Below are positions 16,743 through 25,323 of a DNA stretch of 64,000 bases, in pieces. The notes under the pieces are model-generated. The model was not told the DNA's origin. It did no database searches and worked only from the letters and a program-made list of their open reading frames with translations. The first letter of the stretch is position 1; every line of letters starts with the position of its first letter. The stretch comes from Streptomyces mirabilis (GTDB taxonomy: Bacteria > Actinomycetota > Actinomycetes > Streptomycetales > Streptomycetaceae), in assembly GCF_039503195.1 (NCBI RefSeq), contig NZ_JBCJKP010000001.1, positions 8,866,001 through 8,930,000 on the forward strand, given 5' to 3'. The position numbers and the translations under genes are program-made.

Positions 16743-16767
16743 CCCGAAGGCAACCCGAAAAAGTCAG
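16743..16767 (-). repeat. IS630 terminal inverted repeat, right
   Basis: Reads CTGACTTTTTCGGGTTGCCT plus TCGGG on the minus strand, matching the left end. TA follows at 16768-16769. Confidence 0.8.
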
Positions 16768-16769
16768 TA

Positions 16770-16937
16770 ACGGGCAGTGACAGCAACGCGGGAACCCTGA
16801 CAGCGTCGCTGAAGACGATCCAGCGCGCTGTGGACCTGGCTCAGCCGGGTACCACGATCCAGACCCGGGGCGTACGCGCTGGACGGGGACCAGAACCCGC
16901 TGATCCCGTTCCGGCCGGACGCCGTCTGATCTGCGGC
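16770..16937 (+). pseudogene. Remnant of beta-helix protein downstream of the IS630 insertion
   Basis: Encodes SDSNAGTLTASLKTIQRAVD and LAQPGTTI, typical of the first turn of pectate-lyase-like right-handed beta-helix proteins. It then shifts into a frame ending AYALDGDQNPLIPFRPDAV at a stop (16928-16930). It pairs with the signal-peptide remnant at 13060-13194. Only the N-terminal region of the parent gene is left. Confidence 0.5.
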
Positions 16938-16952
16938 TCCCTTGCCGATTTA

Positions 16953-17001
16953 TTGACCCCATCCACCGGGATAAAGAGGTTACCCCGGTGGATGGGGTCA
17001 A
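16953..17001. repeat. Long perfect hairpin, 18-bp arms
   Basis: Arms TTGACCCCATCCACCGGG (16953-16970) and its exact complement (16984-17001), with a 13-base loop. No poly-T tail follows on either strand. It could be a bidirectional terminator, a recombination site or the end of a lost element. Confidence 0.6.
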
Positions 17002-17161
17002 GGATGAATGCACGACACACCACTCCCACCCGAAGGGACGGACCGCATGCCCTACATCTCCACCACCACCCGCGCGATGGCCTCAGCCTCCAGCGGCGCC
17101 CAGACCTACGCCCGCCGCCGGCGAGCGAAGGCGTACAAGCACGACGGCACCGAACTCCGTA

Positions 17162-17566
17162 ATGGATTGGTTCGAGGGAGTCGGAGGCAGCACCCAGGGC
17201 GCGGACGCCGTCCCGGGCGTCAAGGTCACCGGGGCCGCCAACCACTGGAAGCAGGCGATCGCCAGTCACGAGCGGAACTTCCCCGGCGTCGCCCACTACA
17301 TCGGCGACATCCGCAAGGCCCCGGTCTGGGCCTGGCCGATCACAGACATCCACTGGGGCTCGCCCGAGTGCTTCCCGGCCGGGACGATGATCCTGACCCG
17401 ACGCGGCATGGTCCCCATCGAGGACGTCGCGGTCGGCGACCTGCGTCGCCGAGGTGACGTCGGCGATCTCCGTCATCTCGATGTACCGCTCGTGCAAGCC
17501 GTAGTGCGGATCGGTACCGCCGTGCAACCGCACTCTTTCGTGAGGTTGCACGGTGGCTGGCGATGA
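17162..17566 (+). pseudogene. Cytosine-C5 DNA methyltransferase fragment interrupted by an intein N-terminus
   Basis: From ATG 17162 the frame reads MDWFEGVGGSTQGADAVPG (cofactor motif I, D-x-F-x-G-x-GG), then ANHWKQAIASHERNFPGVAH and ITDIHWGSPE. In phage-type Dcm proteins this last string is followed by the catalytic Cys in SPECTNHS. Here the Cys instead begins CFPAGTMILTRRGMVPIEDV and AVGDL, a textbook intein block A, starting at 17369. So an intein sits exactly before the catalytic cysteine. After about 25 intein residues the sequence no longer matches and the rest of the intein and methyltransferase is gone. Probably a prophage remnant. Upstream, a frame from 17047 (MPYISTTTRAMASASSGAQT) may be its phage neighbour. 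Confidence 0.65.
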
Positions 17567-17654
17567 CGTGGACGTTCGTGAGCGCCGCCAGCTCCGACCC
17601 GCCATGCCCCGAGTTGAGTGCCCCAAGTTCGGCTTCTGACCCGGCCGGGCGGCC

Positions 17655-17990
17655 GGCCGCCCCCGTGTGCCTGATGCGGGGATGGTCCTCCAGCCTGGTC
17701 CGGGTGGACACGCTGTTGTGCGAGGACAGAATGTCGGTGATCACATAGATGTCCCCGACAGGGTTGGCGTCTTCTACCAGCTGAAGGAACTGCTGTTAGA
17801 AGACGCTGTTGCGGGAGGTGGCGGTCATCGTGAGCTCATGGCCGTCGCGGATGCGTAAGGCGCCGTAGACACAGGTTTTCTCCGGTCCGCGGGAGTAGTC
17901 GATCTCGTTCTTGATGCGGTGTCCGTCCGGTGACCAGCCCGGTGCCGGTGGGAAGGTGCGAGGGATAGCTGTTCGGGTGAGGCCGGGGGA
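17655..17990 (-). pseudogene. IS630-like DDE transposase remnant
   Basis: On the minus strand the sequence gives WSPDGHRIKNEIDYSRGPEK, TCVYGALRIRDGHELTMTAT, an in-frame TAA near 17796 where the family reads VFYQQFLQLV, then IYVITDILSSHNSVSTRTRL and EDHPRIRHT. These are the middle and catalytic strings of a second IS630-type transposase. The N- and C-termini are missing. Confidence 0.6.
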
Positions 17991-18305
17991 TCCTGGGGAG
18001 AGACGGGGTGGTTACGGTCCGGCCGGGCGGGGCCGCCGCCGGGACCGCCGGCCGGCGGCTCGGTGCCGCGTGCCGGGAGCGGCTCGTCCCATTGCATGCC
18101 CAGGGTGTGGAACCGCAGCTCACCGTGAACCCTCCGGCAGAGGGATCTTGCTCGGTCGGACATGGTCGTCTGCTTCGGGGGTGAGAGAGGCATCCCGCGC
18201 CTGCTGTGGCACGCGCGGGATGCTTCGCAGGGGTGGGGGAGAGGCGGGGAGGGCGCCCGGGCCCCTCCCGGTGGACGCCGTCGCTCACCGCGGACGGCGA
18301 CGGTG

Positions 18306-19757
18306 TCACCGGTTGCGGGTGATCGTCTTGTGCTCGACGTAGCCGGTCAGGCCGACCTTGCCGTACTCACGACCCAGACCGCTGGCCTTGAAGCCACCGA
18401 ACGGACCGTCGAAGCTCATGGACGAGCCGTTGATGGTGACGGTGCCCGTGTGCAGGCGGCGGGCGACGGCGAGGGCGTGCTCCGGGTCGGCGCTCCAGAC
18501 ACCGCCGGAAAGGCCGTACTCCGAGTCGTTGGCGATACTGACGGCGTCGTCCTCGTCCTCGTAGGCGATGACCGCGAGGACCGGGCCGAAGATCTCCTCC
18601 TGCGCGATGCGCATGGAGTTGTCGACGTCGGCGAAGACGGTCGGGGTGACGTAGTTGCCCTTCTCCAGGCCCTCGGGGATCTGCGGGCCGCCGGTGACCA
18701 GGCGGGCGCCCTCGGCGATGCCGACGTTGATGTAGTCGATGACGCGCTGCTGCTGGTCGCGGCGGATCATCGGGCCGATGAAGGTGTCCGGGGCGGCCGG
18801 GTCGCCGACCTTGAGGGACTCCACCATCGTCTTGACGGCCTCGACGACTTCTTCGTAGCGGCTGCGCGGGGCGAGGATGCGGGTCTGCAGGATGCAGGCC
18901 TCGCCGTTGTTGCCGAGCGAGCCGAAGCGCAGGCCTCCCGTGACCTTGTCCAGGTCGGCGTCCTCGAGGATGACGGCGGCGGACTTGCCGCCCAGTTCCA
19001 GGCCGACCCGCTTGAGGTGGTCGCCGGCGATGGAGCCGATGCGGCGACCGGCGCCGGTGGAGCCGGTGAAGGAGATCTTGTCGATGCCGGGGTGGGAGAC
19101 GAGGTACTCGCTGGTCTCGCGGTCGGCGGGCAGGACGGACAGGACGCCCTCGGGCAGGCCGGCCTCGTGCCACAGGTCGGCGAGCAGGGCCATGCTGAGG
19201 GAGTTCTCCGGGGAGACCTTCAGCACGACGGAGTTGCCGGCGAGCAGGGCCGGGACCAGCTTGGCGGTGGCGGCGGAGAACGGCGAGTTCCACGGTATGA
19301 CCGCGGCGACCACGCCGATCGCCTCGCGGCGCACGATGGTGTCGAAGGCGACGGAGTCGTCGGACGGTTCGATGATCTCCTCCCAGCCGAATTCCTCGGC
19401 GGCCTTCAGGTAGGCCTTGACCTGGCGGGTCAGGAAGGGCTGGCCGACGGCGGTGAACCAGGCGGCGGAACCGTTCTCCACCGAGATGGCGAGGGCGACC
19501 TCGTCGGCGCGGGCGGCGCGCAGCTCGTCGTAGCGGCGGACGATCGTCTGGCGCTCCTCAGGGGTGGTGTGCGGCCAGGGGCCGTGGTCGAAGGACTGGC
19601 GGGCGGCGGCGACGGCCGCGTCGACGTCGGCGGGCGCGGCCTGGGCCACGCTGCCCAGCACGGACTGGTCGTGCGGGGAGTGGATGTCGAGCAGCATGTC
19701 GGGGTTGCTAGGGGCGACCCAGGCGCCGCCGATGTAGAGCTTGTCGCGAACAGGCAT
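18306..19757 (-). CDS. NAD(P)-dependent aldehyde dehydrogenase
   Basis: 483 residues from ATG 19757, normal length for the ALDH superfamily. Motifs in order: VAAVIPWNSPFSAATAKLVP (catalytic Asn), KVSPENSLSMALLADL, ISFTGSTGAGRRIGSIAGDH (cofactor turn), LELGGKSAAVILEDADLD (general base Glu), NNGEACILQTRILAP (nucleophilic Cys), QEEIFGPVLAVIAYEDEDD and INGSSMSFDGPFGGFKASGL. It oxidises an aldehyde to the acid; substrate not predictable. It lies downstream of an SDR gene in the same direction (255 bp between), followed by an SDR pseudogene, and the set is divergent from a TetR gene, which suggests a small catabolic cluster under one repressor. Confidence 0.93.
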   Translation of the reverse strand: MPVRDKLYIGGAWVAPSNPDMLLDIHSPHDQSVLGSVAQAAPADVDAAVAAARQSFDHGPWPHTTPEERQTIVRRYDELRAARADEVALAISVENGSAAWFTAVGQPFLTRQVKAYLKAAEEFGWEEIIEPSDDSVAFDTIVRREAIGVVAAVIPWNSPFSAATAKLVPALLAGNSVVLKVSPENSLSMALLADLWHEAGLPEGVLSVLPADRETSEYLVSHPGIDKISFTGSTGAGRRIGSIAGDHLKRVGLELGGKSAAVILEDADLDKVTGGLRFGSLGNNGEACILQTRILAPRSRYEEVVEAVKTMVESLKVGDPAAPDTFIGPMIRRDQQQRVIDYINVGIAEGARLVTGGPQIPEGLEKGNYVTPTVFADVDNSMRIAQEEIFGPVLAVIAYEDEDDAVSIANDSEYGLSGGVWSADPEHALAVARRLHTGTVTINGSSMSFDGPFGGFKASGLGREYGKVGLTGYVEHKTITRNR

Positions 19758-20012
19758 GTCTTTGCGGTTCCTTCGTGTGAAACGTGGGGGTGCGAGGGCG
19801 GAGGGGGTATGGGGGGCGCGCACCCCTTGAAATACGCGCCCCGGGTCTCACCGGCTGGAGGGGGGTCCGCCGGTGCGACCGGGTGTCTGCGCCGCGGTCC
19901 GGGTCCGTGGTGGCACGCGCTGAGGAGCACGCCCGGACGCACGCAGAAGTCCGGAAGGGGCGGGCGGGCGTCCGCCGTGCGGCGTGACCGGCTCACCCGT
20001 GAGGGGCGGGGC

Positions 20013-20894
20013 TCAGTCACCAGCGGGGCGGACCATCCGAGCGACCTCGGTGTCGGCGAAGTCGCCGAGACCGTCCAGGTCGGTGGAGGCGCTGACCTTG
20101 CGCCAGGCCGCGTCCTCCGCGGCCCGCGCCTCGGTGATCTGCGGGGCGATCCAGGCGGCGTCGGAGCCGAGCAGGAGCCGCACCGGCGGCTTGGGCTCCT
20201 CGGTGAGCCGCAGGATGACGGCGGCCATCTTCGCCGGGTCGCCGCGCTGCACGTCTGGGTTGTTGCTGTAGGTACGGGCGAACCTGCCGACCGTCTCCTC
20301 GTACTCCGCGTGGATGTCCGGCACCGGCATCGGCGCGGCCGCCCACGGGGTCCGGATGCCTCCGGGCTCGACCAGGGTGGCACGGATGCCGATGGGAGCC
20401 ACCTCGCGGGCGAGGATCTCGGTGAAGCCGCCCAGCGCCCACTTGGCCGACTGGTAGGCGCCGAGCCCGGGCTGGTTGCGGCGGCCGCCGATGGTGGAGA
20501 CGTTCACGATGCTGCCGGAGCGGCGAGGCCGCATCACCGGGAGCACCGCCCGTACGGTGTTCACTGCGCCGAAGAAGTTGACCTCGATGTTGCGGCGGAA
20601 CTCATCCTCGGACATGTCCTCGATCGAGCCGACGCCGCGGGTGCCGGCGCTGTTCACCAGCACGTCGATCTTGCCGAACTTCGCGACCGCGTGGGCGACC
20701 GCGTCACCTACGGCTGCCGGGTCGGTCACGTCCATGGCCCGCACCAGCAGTCGGTCGCGGTGCTCGGTGGGAACGGTGACGGCGTCCGGCGCCAGGTCCG
20801 TCGCCACCACGTTGCGGCCCGCTGCCAGGGCCGCTTCCACGACTCGGCCGCCGAGGCCGCCGGCCGCGCCGGATATCAGAAAGGTCTTGGTCAC
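20013..20894 (-). CDS. Short-chain dehydrogenase/reductase (SDR)
   Basis: 293 residues from GTG 20894, with GAGGACAGGAACA upstream. Classical SDR: FLISGAAGGLGGRVVEAALA (cofactor GxxxGxG), DVLVNSAGTRGVGSIED (the NNAG-type motif, here NSAG), IVNVSTIGG (catalytic Ser region), YQSAKWALGGF (Tyr-xxx-Lys) and RATLVEPGGIRTPW. The C-terminal 60 residues resemble SDRs that use hydrophobic ketones or aldehydes. It precedes the aldehyde dehydrogenase on the same strand, and a partner SDR directly upstream has decayed. A pathway with consecutive alcohol and aldehyde oxidation is a reasonable guess. Confidence 0.92.
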   Translation of the reverse strand: MTKTFLISGAAGGLGGRVVEAALAAGRNVVATDLAPDAVTVPTEHRDRLLVRAMDVTDPAAVGDAVAHAVAKFGKIDVLVNSAGTRGVGSIEDMSEDEFRRNIEVNFFGAVNTVRAVLPVMRPRRSGSIVNVSTIGGRRNQPGLGAYQSAKWALGGFTEILAREVAPIGIRATLVEPGGIRTPWAAAPMPVPDIHAEYEETVGRFARTYSNNPDVQRGDPAKMAAVILRLTEEPKPPVRLLLGSDAAWIAPQITEARAAEDAAWRKVSASTDLDGLGDFADTEVARMVRPAGD

Positions 20895-20917
20895 TGTTCC
20901 TGTCCTCAGCAGTCAGG

Positions 20918-21629
20918 GGCCCCGGTCGCCCGCGAGCCGTGGGCTGCGGGCCTGGCGCCGGCCGGTCCGGCGGGCGTTCCGGCCAGCGACGGGTGTGTCG
21001 GCCTTCGGGAAGTCCGTGGAACGGCTGACCTCGGCCCACTTGTTGGCCTCGGCGAGACGGCCTTCCTCGGAGGTGATGGCGATGCCCAGGGCGTCGCTGC
21101 CGAGCAGCAGGCGGCGCGCCGAGGGGGAGCCACCTCGTTGGCCAGCACCTCGGAGAAGCCCTCCACCGCGAACTTCGCGGTCTGGTACGCGCTGAGGCCC
21201 GGCGTGCCGTGACGCGGCCGCCGACGGAGGAGATCTGCACGATGTGGCCGGAGCGCTGGCCGCGCATCACCGGCAGCACGGCGCGGGTCACGTTGATCAC
21301 GCCCCACATGTTGGCGTCGATCTGGGCGCGGAACTCGTCCTCGGGGAAGTCCTCGATGGAGCCGCTGGCGGCGTAGCCGGCGTTGTTGACCACCACGTCG
21401 ATCGAGCCGAAGCGCTCGACCGCGGCGGCCACCACGTCTCTGGCCTGGGCCGGGGAAGTGACGTCCAGGGCGACGGCCGATAGTCACTCGGGGTACTCGG
21501 CCTGGAGGTCGGCCAGGGAGCCGGGCTTGCGGGAGGTCACCACGACCCGGTCGCCGGCCTCGAGGGCGCGAGAACCAGAGCCTTGCCCAGCCCGTGCGAG
21601 CCACCGGTGATCAGCCAAGTCCGTGACAT
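20918..21629 (-). pseudogene. Second SDR gene, broken by several indels
   Basis: From ATG 21629 it starts SRTWLITGGSHGLGKALVLA, but the frame shifts within 25 codons (the original continues LEAGDRVVVTSRKPGSLADL), has a stop near 21483, resumes as FGSIDVVVNNAGYAASGSIE and MRGQRSGHIVQISSVGG, shifts again before SAYQTAKFAVEGFSEVLANE, and has lost the segment between that and the C-terminal LLLGSDALGIAITSEEGRLA. At least four frame breaks and one internal deletion. It faces the divergent TetR gene at 21799. Confidence 0.85.
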
Positions 21630-21704
21630 TGAGTGTTCCTCGTTTCGTCTCTCGTGCGCCGCTCCGCGATACGGCAACTCCACTGTAGACAAAGTCTCTG
21701 AAAC

Positions 21705-21722
21705 TGCAACACTTATGTTGCA
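21705..21722. promoter_or_regulatory. TetR operator candidate, TGCAACA-CTTA-TGTTGCA
   Basis: Perfect 7-bp arms with a 4-bp spacer in the 169-bp space between the SDR remnant and the TetR gene. Its position between divergent promoters is typical for an autoregulated TetR. Confidence 0.7.
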
Positions 21723-21798
21723 CTAATGCGGCGTACTCCATCTCGCAGAGCTGGATAGTGGTTTTGTAAGTGCTGCATGCGCATAGACTTTTGGGATC

Positions 21799-22344
21799 AT
21801 GAGAGTTGACGCCGCGCGCAACCTGACCGCAGTCCTGCACACCGGGGCCCGCCTCCTGGCCGAGGACCCGGGCACGTCCATGGCGGCCATCGCCCTTGCC
21901 GCCGGAGTGGACCGCACCACAGTGCACCGCCGCTTCGCGAACCGCGAGGCACTGCTCAGCGCCGTCTTCCAGGCCAAGCTCGACTCGGCCGAGCGCGTGC
22001 TGGACGAGGCGCGGCTCACCGAGGCCCCCGTGCTGGTCGCCCTCCACCGCTACCTGGAGGGGATCATCCCGGTCAGCCGCGAGTGGCCCGTCAACACCCG
22101 CCGCATGATGCAGAAGGACCCGGAGGCCAGCGCCCGCCGCCAGGAGCAGAGCGCACGCGTCGACGCCTTTGTGCGGCGCGCCATCGACGAGGGCCACCTG
22201 CGCGCCGACGTCGACGCCGCCTGGGCACGGGCCGTCCTCGACGAACTCGTCGACGCCATGGCCCACGAGTTCCCCGGCATGGAGCCCCCGCAGGCCGCCG
22301 ACCTCGTGGCCGGCACCTTTCTGAACGGGCTCGGTCCGGCCTGA
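21799..22344 (+). CDS. TetR family transcriptional regulator
   Basis: 181 residues from ATG 21799. DNA-binding domain: NLTAVLHTGARLLAEDPGTS, MAAIALAAGVDRTTVHRRFA, NREALLSAVFQAKL. The ligand domain has no recognised signature. It is divergent from the SDR/SDR/aldehyde dehydrogenase cluster, and the dyad at 21705-21722 lies between them. It probably represses that cluster and itself. The ribosome site is weak. Confidence 0.88.
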   Translation: MRVDAARNLTAVLHTGARLLAEDPGTSMAAIALAAGVDRTTVHRRFANREALLSAVFQAKLDSAERVLDEARLTEAPVLVALHRYLEGIIPVSREWPVNTRRMMQKDPEASARRQEQSARVDAFVRRAIDEGHLRADVDAAWARAVLDELVDAMAHEFPGMEPPQAADLVAGTFLNGLGPA

Positions 22345-22614
22345 CACCCGGTCTGCCGTGCACCGTACCGGGAACGGCCCGGCGCGGCGGACCGCCGGAT
22401 GCGTGCTCTGGATCAGGCCGGAGGGGGCAGGTACCAACCGGATCCCGCGGCCGCCTGTCTCGCCGCCGAGTACCGGACCGCGCCCCGTCAGAAAGAGACT
22501 CCCCGACGCCGCGTCGCCCACCCTGGCAGCCCGCTGGCCTGCTACAACGAAAGCCTGCGCGGACGCCCATCCCAGGCCTGTGCAACGCCCAGGAACTGGT
22601 TGTGCTGAGAGGAC

Positions 22615-22978
22615 CCTGTGTCCAGGGAAGAGGTTCGCACCAGCGACGCGCCTGCACCGGGGCCATCGTCGCCAATGGCTTTTTCTACACCGCGGGAACG
22701 GGACCTCACGACCCCACCACCGGCGAGGTCGTGGGGAAAATGTCACGGAGCAGACACGGCAGGTGCTGCGGAACCTCAGGGCGCTCCTGGCAACCCGGGG
22801 GCTCGACTTCTCTGACGTCGTCAAAGTCATGACTCACCTGGCCGACTTGAGCCGTGACTACGAGGCGTACGACGCCGTCTACGAGCAGGTGTTTCCCCAG
22901 CCCTTTCCCGTGCGGACGACCCACGTTGGACCGCAAGCTCGTCGAGATCGACCTGGTGGCCGTTCTCCGGCACGCGTA
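22615..22978 (+). pseudogene. RidA/YjgF-family enamine deaminase remnant
   Basis: Pieces in different frames read ACTGAIVANGFFYTAGTGPH, DPTTGEVV, then EQTRQVLRNLRALLATRGLD, FSDVVKVMTHLADLSRDYEA, YDAVYEQVFPQPFPVRTT and RKLVEIDLVAVLRHA. This is the whole RidA fold, but it is broken at about 22738 and again near 22925 where the catalytic Arg region should be. No clear start codon. Confidence 0.75.
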
Positions 22979-23500
22979 AGAGCACACCTGCGACTGCGGC
23001 ACTCCCTGGCCCTCGGCCGCGCATCGGTGTGCCGCGCTCCAGGCTCGCGATCGCGTCATGGCCTACGTCCTAGACGCGGTTCAGATCGACAATGGGCGAT
23101 GGCCGCCAGCATCCACAGCCAGGCCCTCCTGACGGCCTCGGCCCCGTCAGCCCGACCGGGCCGGCCCCTGCAGGCACGAGCTTCGGACGGGAACGGCGCT
23201 ATCGCCCGGACGGTGGATCCCGGGGCCCTCGACGAGAATGGCCGCGACCGCGTGCAGGACATCGCGGCTATCGGTCAACGCGACTCTGTCGTCCGCTGAG
23301 AGCCCGCCCCCGGTGGGCAGTGGGCGCCGGCGCGGTCGGACCCTCGGCGGCGGCCCGCGATCCTGCCAGGAGGGTGATGCCGTGAATGATCGGCAGCTGC
23401 GCAGGGCACGCTAGACCAACGCTGAATGCCGATGGTGGCAACGCCGCCGCCTGCAGCCCTTGTCGTAAACGGGGTAGGGGCCTACGTGTGCAGGTACCAG
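22979..23500. other. Stretch without a recognised gene
   Basis: About 520 bp between the RidA remnant and the VOC gene. Only frames without recognisable motifs are present; I see no repeat or regulatory site. Confidence 0.4.
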
Positions 23501-24166
23501 ATGGCCGAGCTCCCACCACCGCCAGAAGGAATTGTGCTGGCCCACTTCATCGTCTCGGACGATGTCGAGCGGTCTCGACGCTTCTACACCGAAGTACTCG
23601 GCGGCCGGGTGGCCTACACCGGCCCCGGAGGGCTGACCTATGTCGCACTGGCCAACAGCTGGATCATCATCAATGTCGGCGGAGGCCCGACCGACGACAA
23701 GCCGTCGGTCACCCTTGACACGCCGCGCGATCCGGACCGGGTCAGCAGTTTCCTCAACATCCAAGTCAAGGACATCCACGCCTTGTACGCGGAGTGGAGC
23801 GCCCGGGGTGCCCAGTTCCTGACGCCACCGAAACAGCACCAATACGAGATCCGCTGCTACATCCGCGATCCTGACGGCCATCAGATCGAAGTGGGGCAGA
23901 CCCCGACCCAGAGGGAGACTGGTCGCCCGCTCACTGGCCGTCAAGTACGCGCGCCGGCGATTCGGAGTGAACGCCGAGATCCCGGCCGCACTCGGCGCGT
24001 CCACCCGCCCAGGACGAGGTGCCGTGGCGGTGGCCTCGAGGATCTGCGCGAGGGCCTGGCCGAGGACGCGATGTGGCGGTGGCGGTGTCGGCGTTGCCCG
24101 GCCGCAGCAAGCCGGGCAGGGCGGCACCGGTGCTGTCCAGGCAATCAGGCATCAGTCGCGCCGTGA
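23501..24166 (+). CDS. VOC (glyoxalase/bleomycin-resistance) protein, copy 1, C-terminal frameshift
   Basis: Starts at ATG 23501. Residues 1-135 form one VOC domain: IVLAHFIVSDDVERSRRFYT, EVLGGRVAYTGPGGLTYVAL, NIQVKDIHALYAEWSARGAQ, and YIRDPDGHQIEVGQT, which carries the Glu metal ligand. Compared with the near-identical copy at 28104-28574, one base is missing in CAGACCCCGACC, so the last 15 native residues (ending ...RTGDSE in copy 2) are replaced by about 75 unrelated ones that run into the next gene. The domain itself is intact, so the protein may still fold. Function unknown; VOC proteins act as metal-dependent lyases, dioxygenases or drug binders. Confidence 0.65.
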   Translation: MAELPPPPEGIVLAHFIVSDDVERSRRFYTEVLGGRVAYTGPGGLTYVALANSWIIINVGGGPTDDKPSVTLDTPRDPDRVSSFLNIQVKDIHALYAEWSARGAQFLTPPKQHQYEIRCYIRDPDGHQIEVGQTPTQRETGRPLTGRQVRAPAIRSERRDPGRTRRVHPPRTRCRGGGLEDLREGLAEDAMWRWRCRRCPAAASRAGRHRCCPGNQASVAP

Positions 24167-25069
24167 GGGCGGCCTTGTGGTCCGGGTCGTCGGGGCAGCC
24201 GGATCGTGCTCGGTGTCGTTGTCCTGGCTGGCGGCCCAGGAGGCGAGCAGGGTCAGGTTGTCGTGGGAGACCGTTCCCGGCTCGGCGGTGTAGGTGATCA
24301 TGGTGAGGCCGGGTTCGGCGTTCGGTTGGAGGAGGTCGTAGCGCAGGTCGAGCACGCCCACGACCGGGTGCTGGAACCTTTTCGTGCCTCTGACGCAGGC
24401 ACGCACGTCGTGTCGGGCCCACAGCCGGCGGAAGGCGTCGCTGCGGGTGGACAGCTCGCCCACGAGATGGGTGAGCGGCTGTTCATACGGAGTGGGACCG
24501 GCGGCGGCGCGCAAGTGGGCGATGAAGTCGTCGGCGACCTCGTCCCAGTCGCGCCAGAACTGGCGAGCCTGAGGGTTGAGGAACGTGAACCGGGCGATGT
24601 TCGGCGCCTGGCGCGCGTCGGTGTAGAGCACGCTGTACAGGGCCCGGCCGAGGGGGTTGGTGGCGATCACATCGAGGGTGGGGCTGCGCACCAGCGCTGC
24701 GACGCCGACGAGGGAGTCGAGGACGGTCTGCAGCTGCGGGGCGATCGCTGCAGGCGTGGTGCGACGGGAACGGGGTGCGGGGGACGACCGGCTGGCGCGT
24801 GCCAGGTCGATGAGATGGGCCTGCTCGGCGGCATCCAGACGCAGCGCGCTGGCGATGGCCTGCAGGACGCTGTCGGAGGCACGGGTGAGCGCGCCGCGCT
24901 CCAGGCGGATGTAGTAGTCGATGCTGAGCCCGGCCAAGGCGGCGACCTCCTCGCGGCGCAGCCCGGGTACCCGCCGCTTCCTTCCGGCGACGGGCAGGCC
25001 GACTGACCTGGGGCTGATCCGTGCCCGGCGGGAGACCAGGAACTCCTGAATGTCACGGCGATGGTCCAT
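24152..25069 (-). CDS. XRE-type regulator with MmyB-like ligand domain
   Basis: 305 residues from ATG 25069. N-terminus: QEFLVSRRARISPRSVGLP, then RVPGLRREEVAALAGLSIDY and YIRLERG, the helix-turn-helix of the large actinobacterial MmyB family. Then the MmyB ligand-binding PAS-like domain: SPTLDVIATNPLGRALYSVL, IARFTFLNPQARQFWRDWDE, VGELSTRSDAFRRLWARHDV and GVLDLRYDLL. MmyB domains bind fatty-acyl or similar ligands. It is divergent from an SDR gene at 25324, the arrangement usual for MmyB regulators that control an adjacent SDR. No clear dyad in the 254-bp spacer. Confidence 0.9.
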   Translation of the reverse strand: MDHRRDIQEFLVSRRARISPRSVGLPVAGRKRRVPGLRREEVAALAGLSIDYYIRLERGALTRASDSVLQAIASALRLDAAEQAHLIDLARASRSSPAPRSRRTTPAAIAPQLQTVLDSLVGVAALVRSPTLDVIATNPLGRALYSVLYTDARQAPNIARFTFLNPQARQFWRDWDEVADDFIAHLRAAAGPTPYEQPLTHLVGELSTRSDAFRRLWARHDVRACVRGTKRFQHPVVGVLDLRYDLLQPNAEPGLTMITYTAEPGTVSHDNLTLLASWAASQDNDTEHDPAAPTTRTTRPPSRRD

Positions 25070-25323
25070 GCACTCGACAATAGGTACGAGTAATGCGAAT
25101 AGGGAGGGTTTGTCAGTACCCCCTATGGGAGGTCCTCCCGCAACGGCGTCCGCGGCGGCAACCTCGAAGCAGTGATCGGCAGGCCACCGCAGCCCCTGAC
25201 GACATCGAGCTCCTGGGCACCGATTTCGCAGGTAACTCGCGCGACGCGTCAAAGAGAGTCGACGCCCAGGACCGCTGCAAAGTGCGGTGGTAGAACTCCA
25301 ACCCCACCAAGAAAAGGATTGTC

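Larger units (their letters stand above)
13197..16767 (-). mobile_element. IS630-family insertion sequence carrying a group II intron
   Basis: Bounded by inverted repeats of about 25 bp (13197-13221 and 16743-16767, both with CTGAC-TTTTCGG- cores) and flanked on each side by TA, the IS630 target duplication. Removing the intron (13492-15911) leaves 1151 bp, a normal IS630 length. The transposase is on the minus strand in two exons. The element interrupts a beta-helix gene. Confidence 0.85.

Noticed and set aside
18162..21212. 1016-codon open frame on the plus strand
   Set aside because: Mirror of the aldehyde dehydrogenase and SDR genes on the minus strand; Val/Gly/Asp-rich composition typical of antisense frames in high-G+C DNA.
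18306..21629. Secondary-metabolite cluster
   Set aside because: Only an aldehyde dehydrogenase and SDR genes; no PKS, NRPS, terpene or RiPP core enzymes anywhere in the window.
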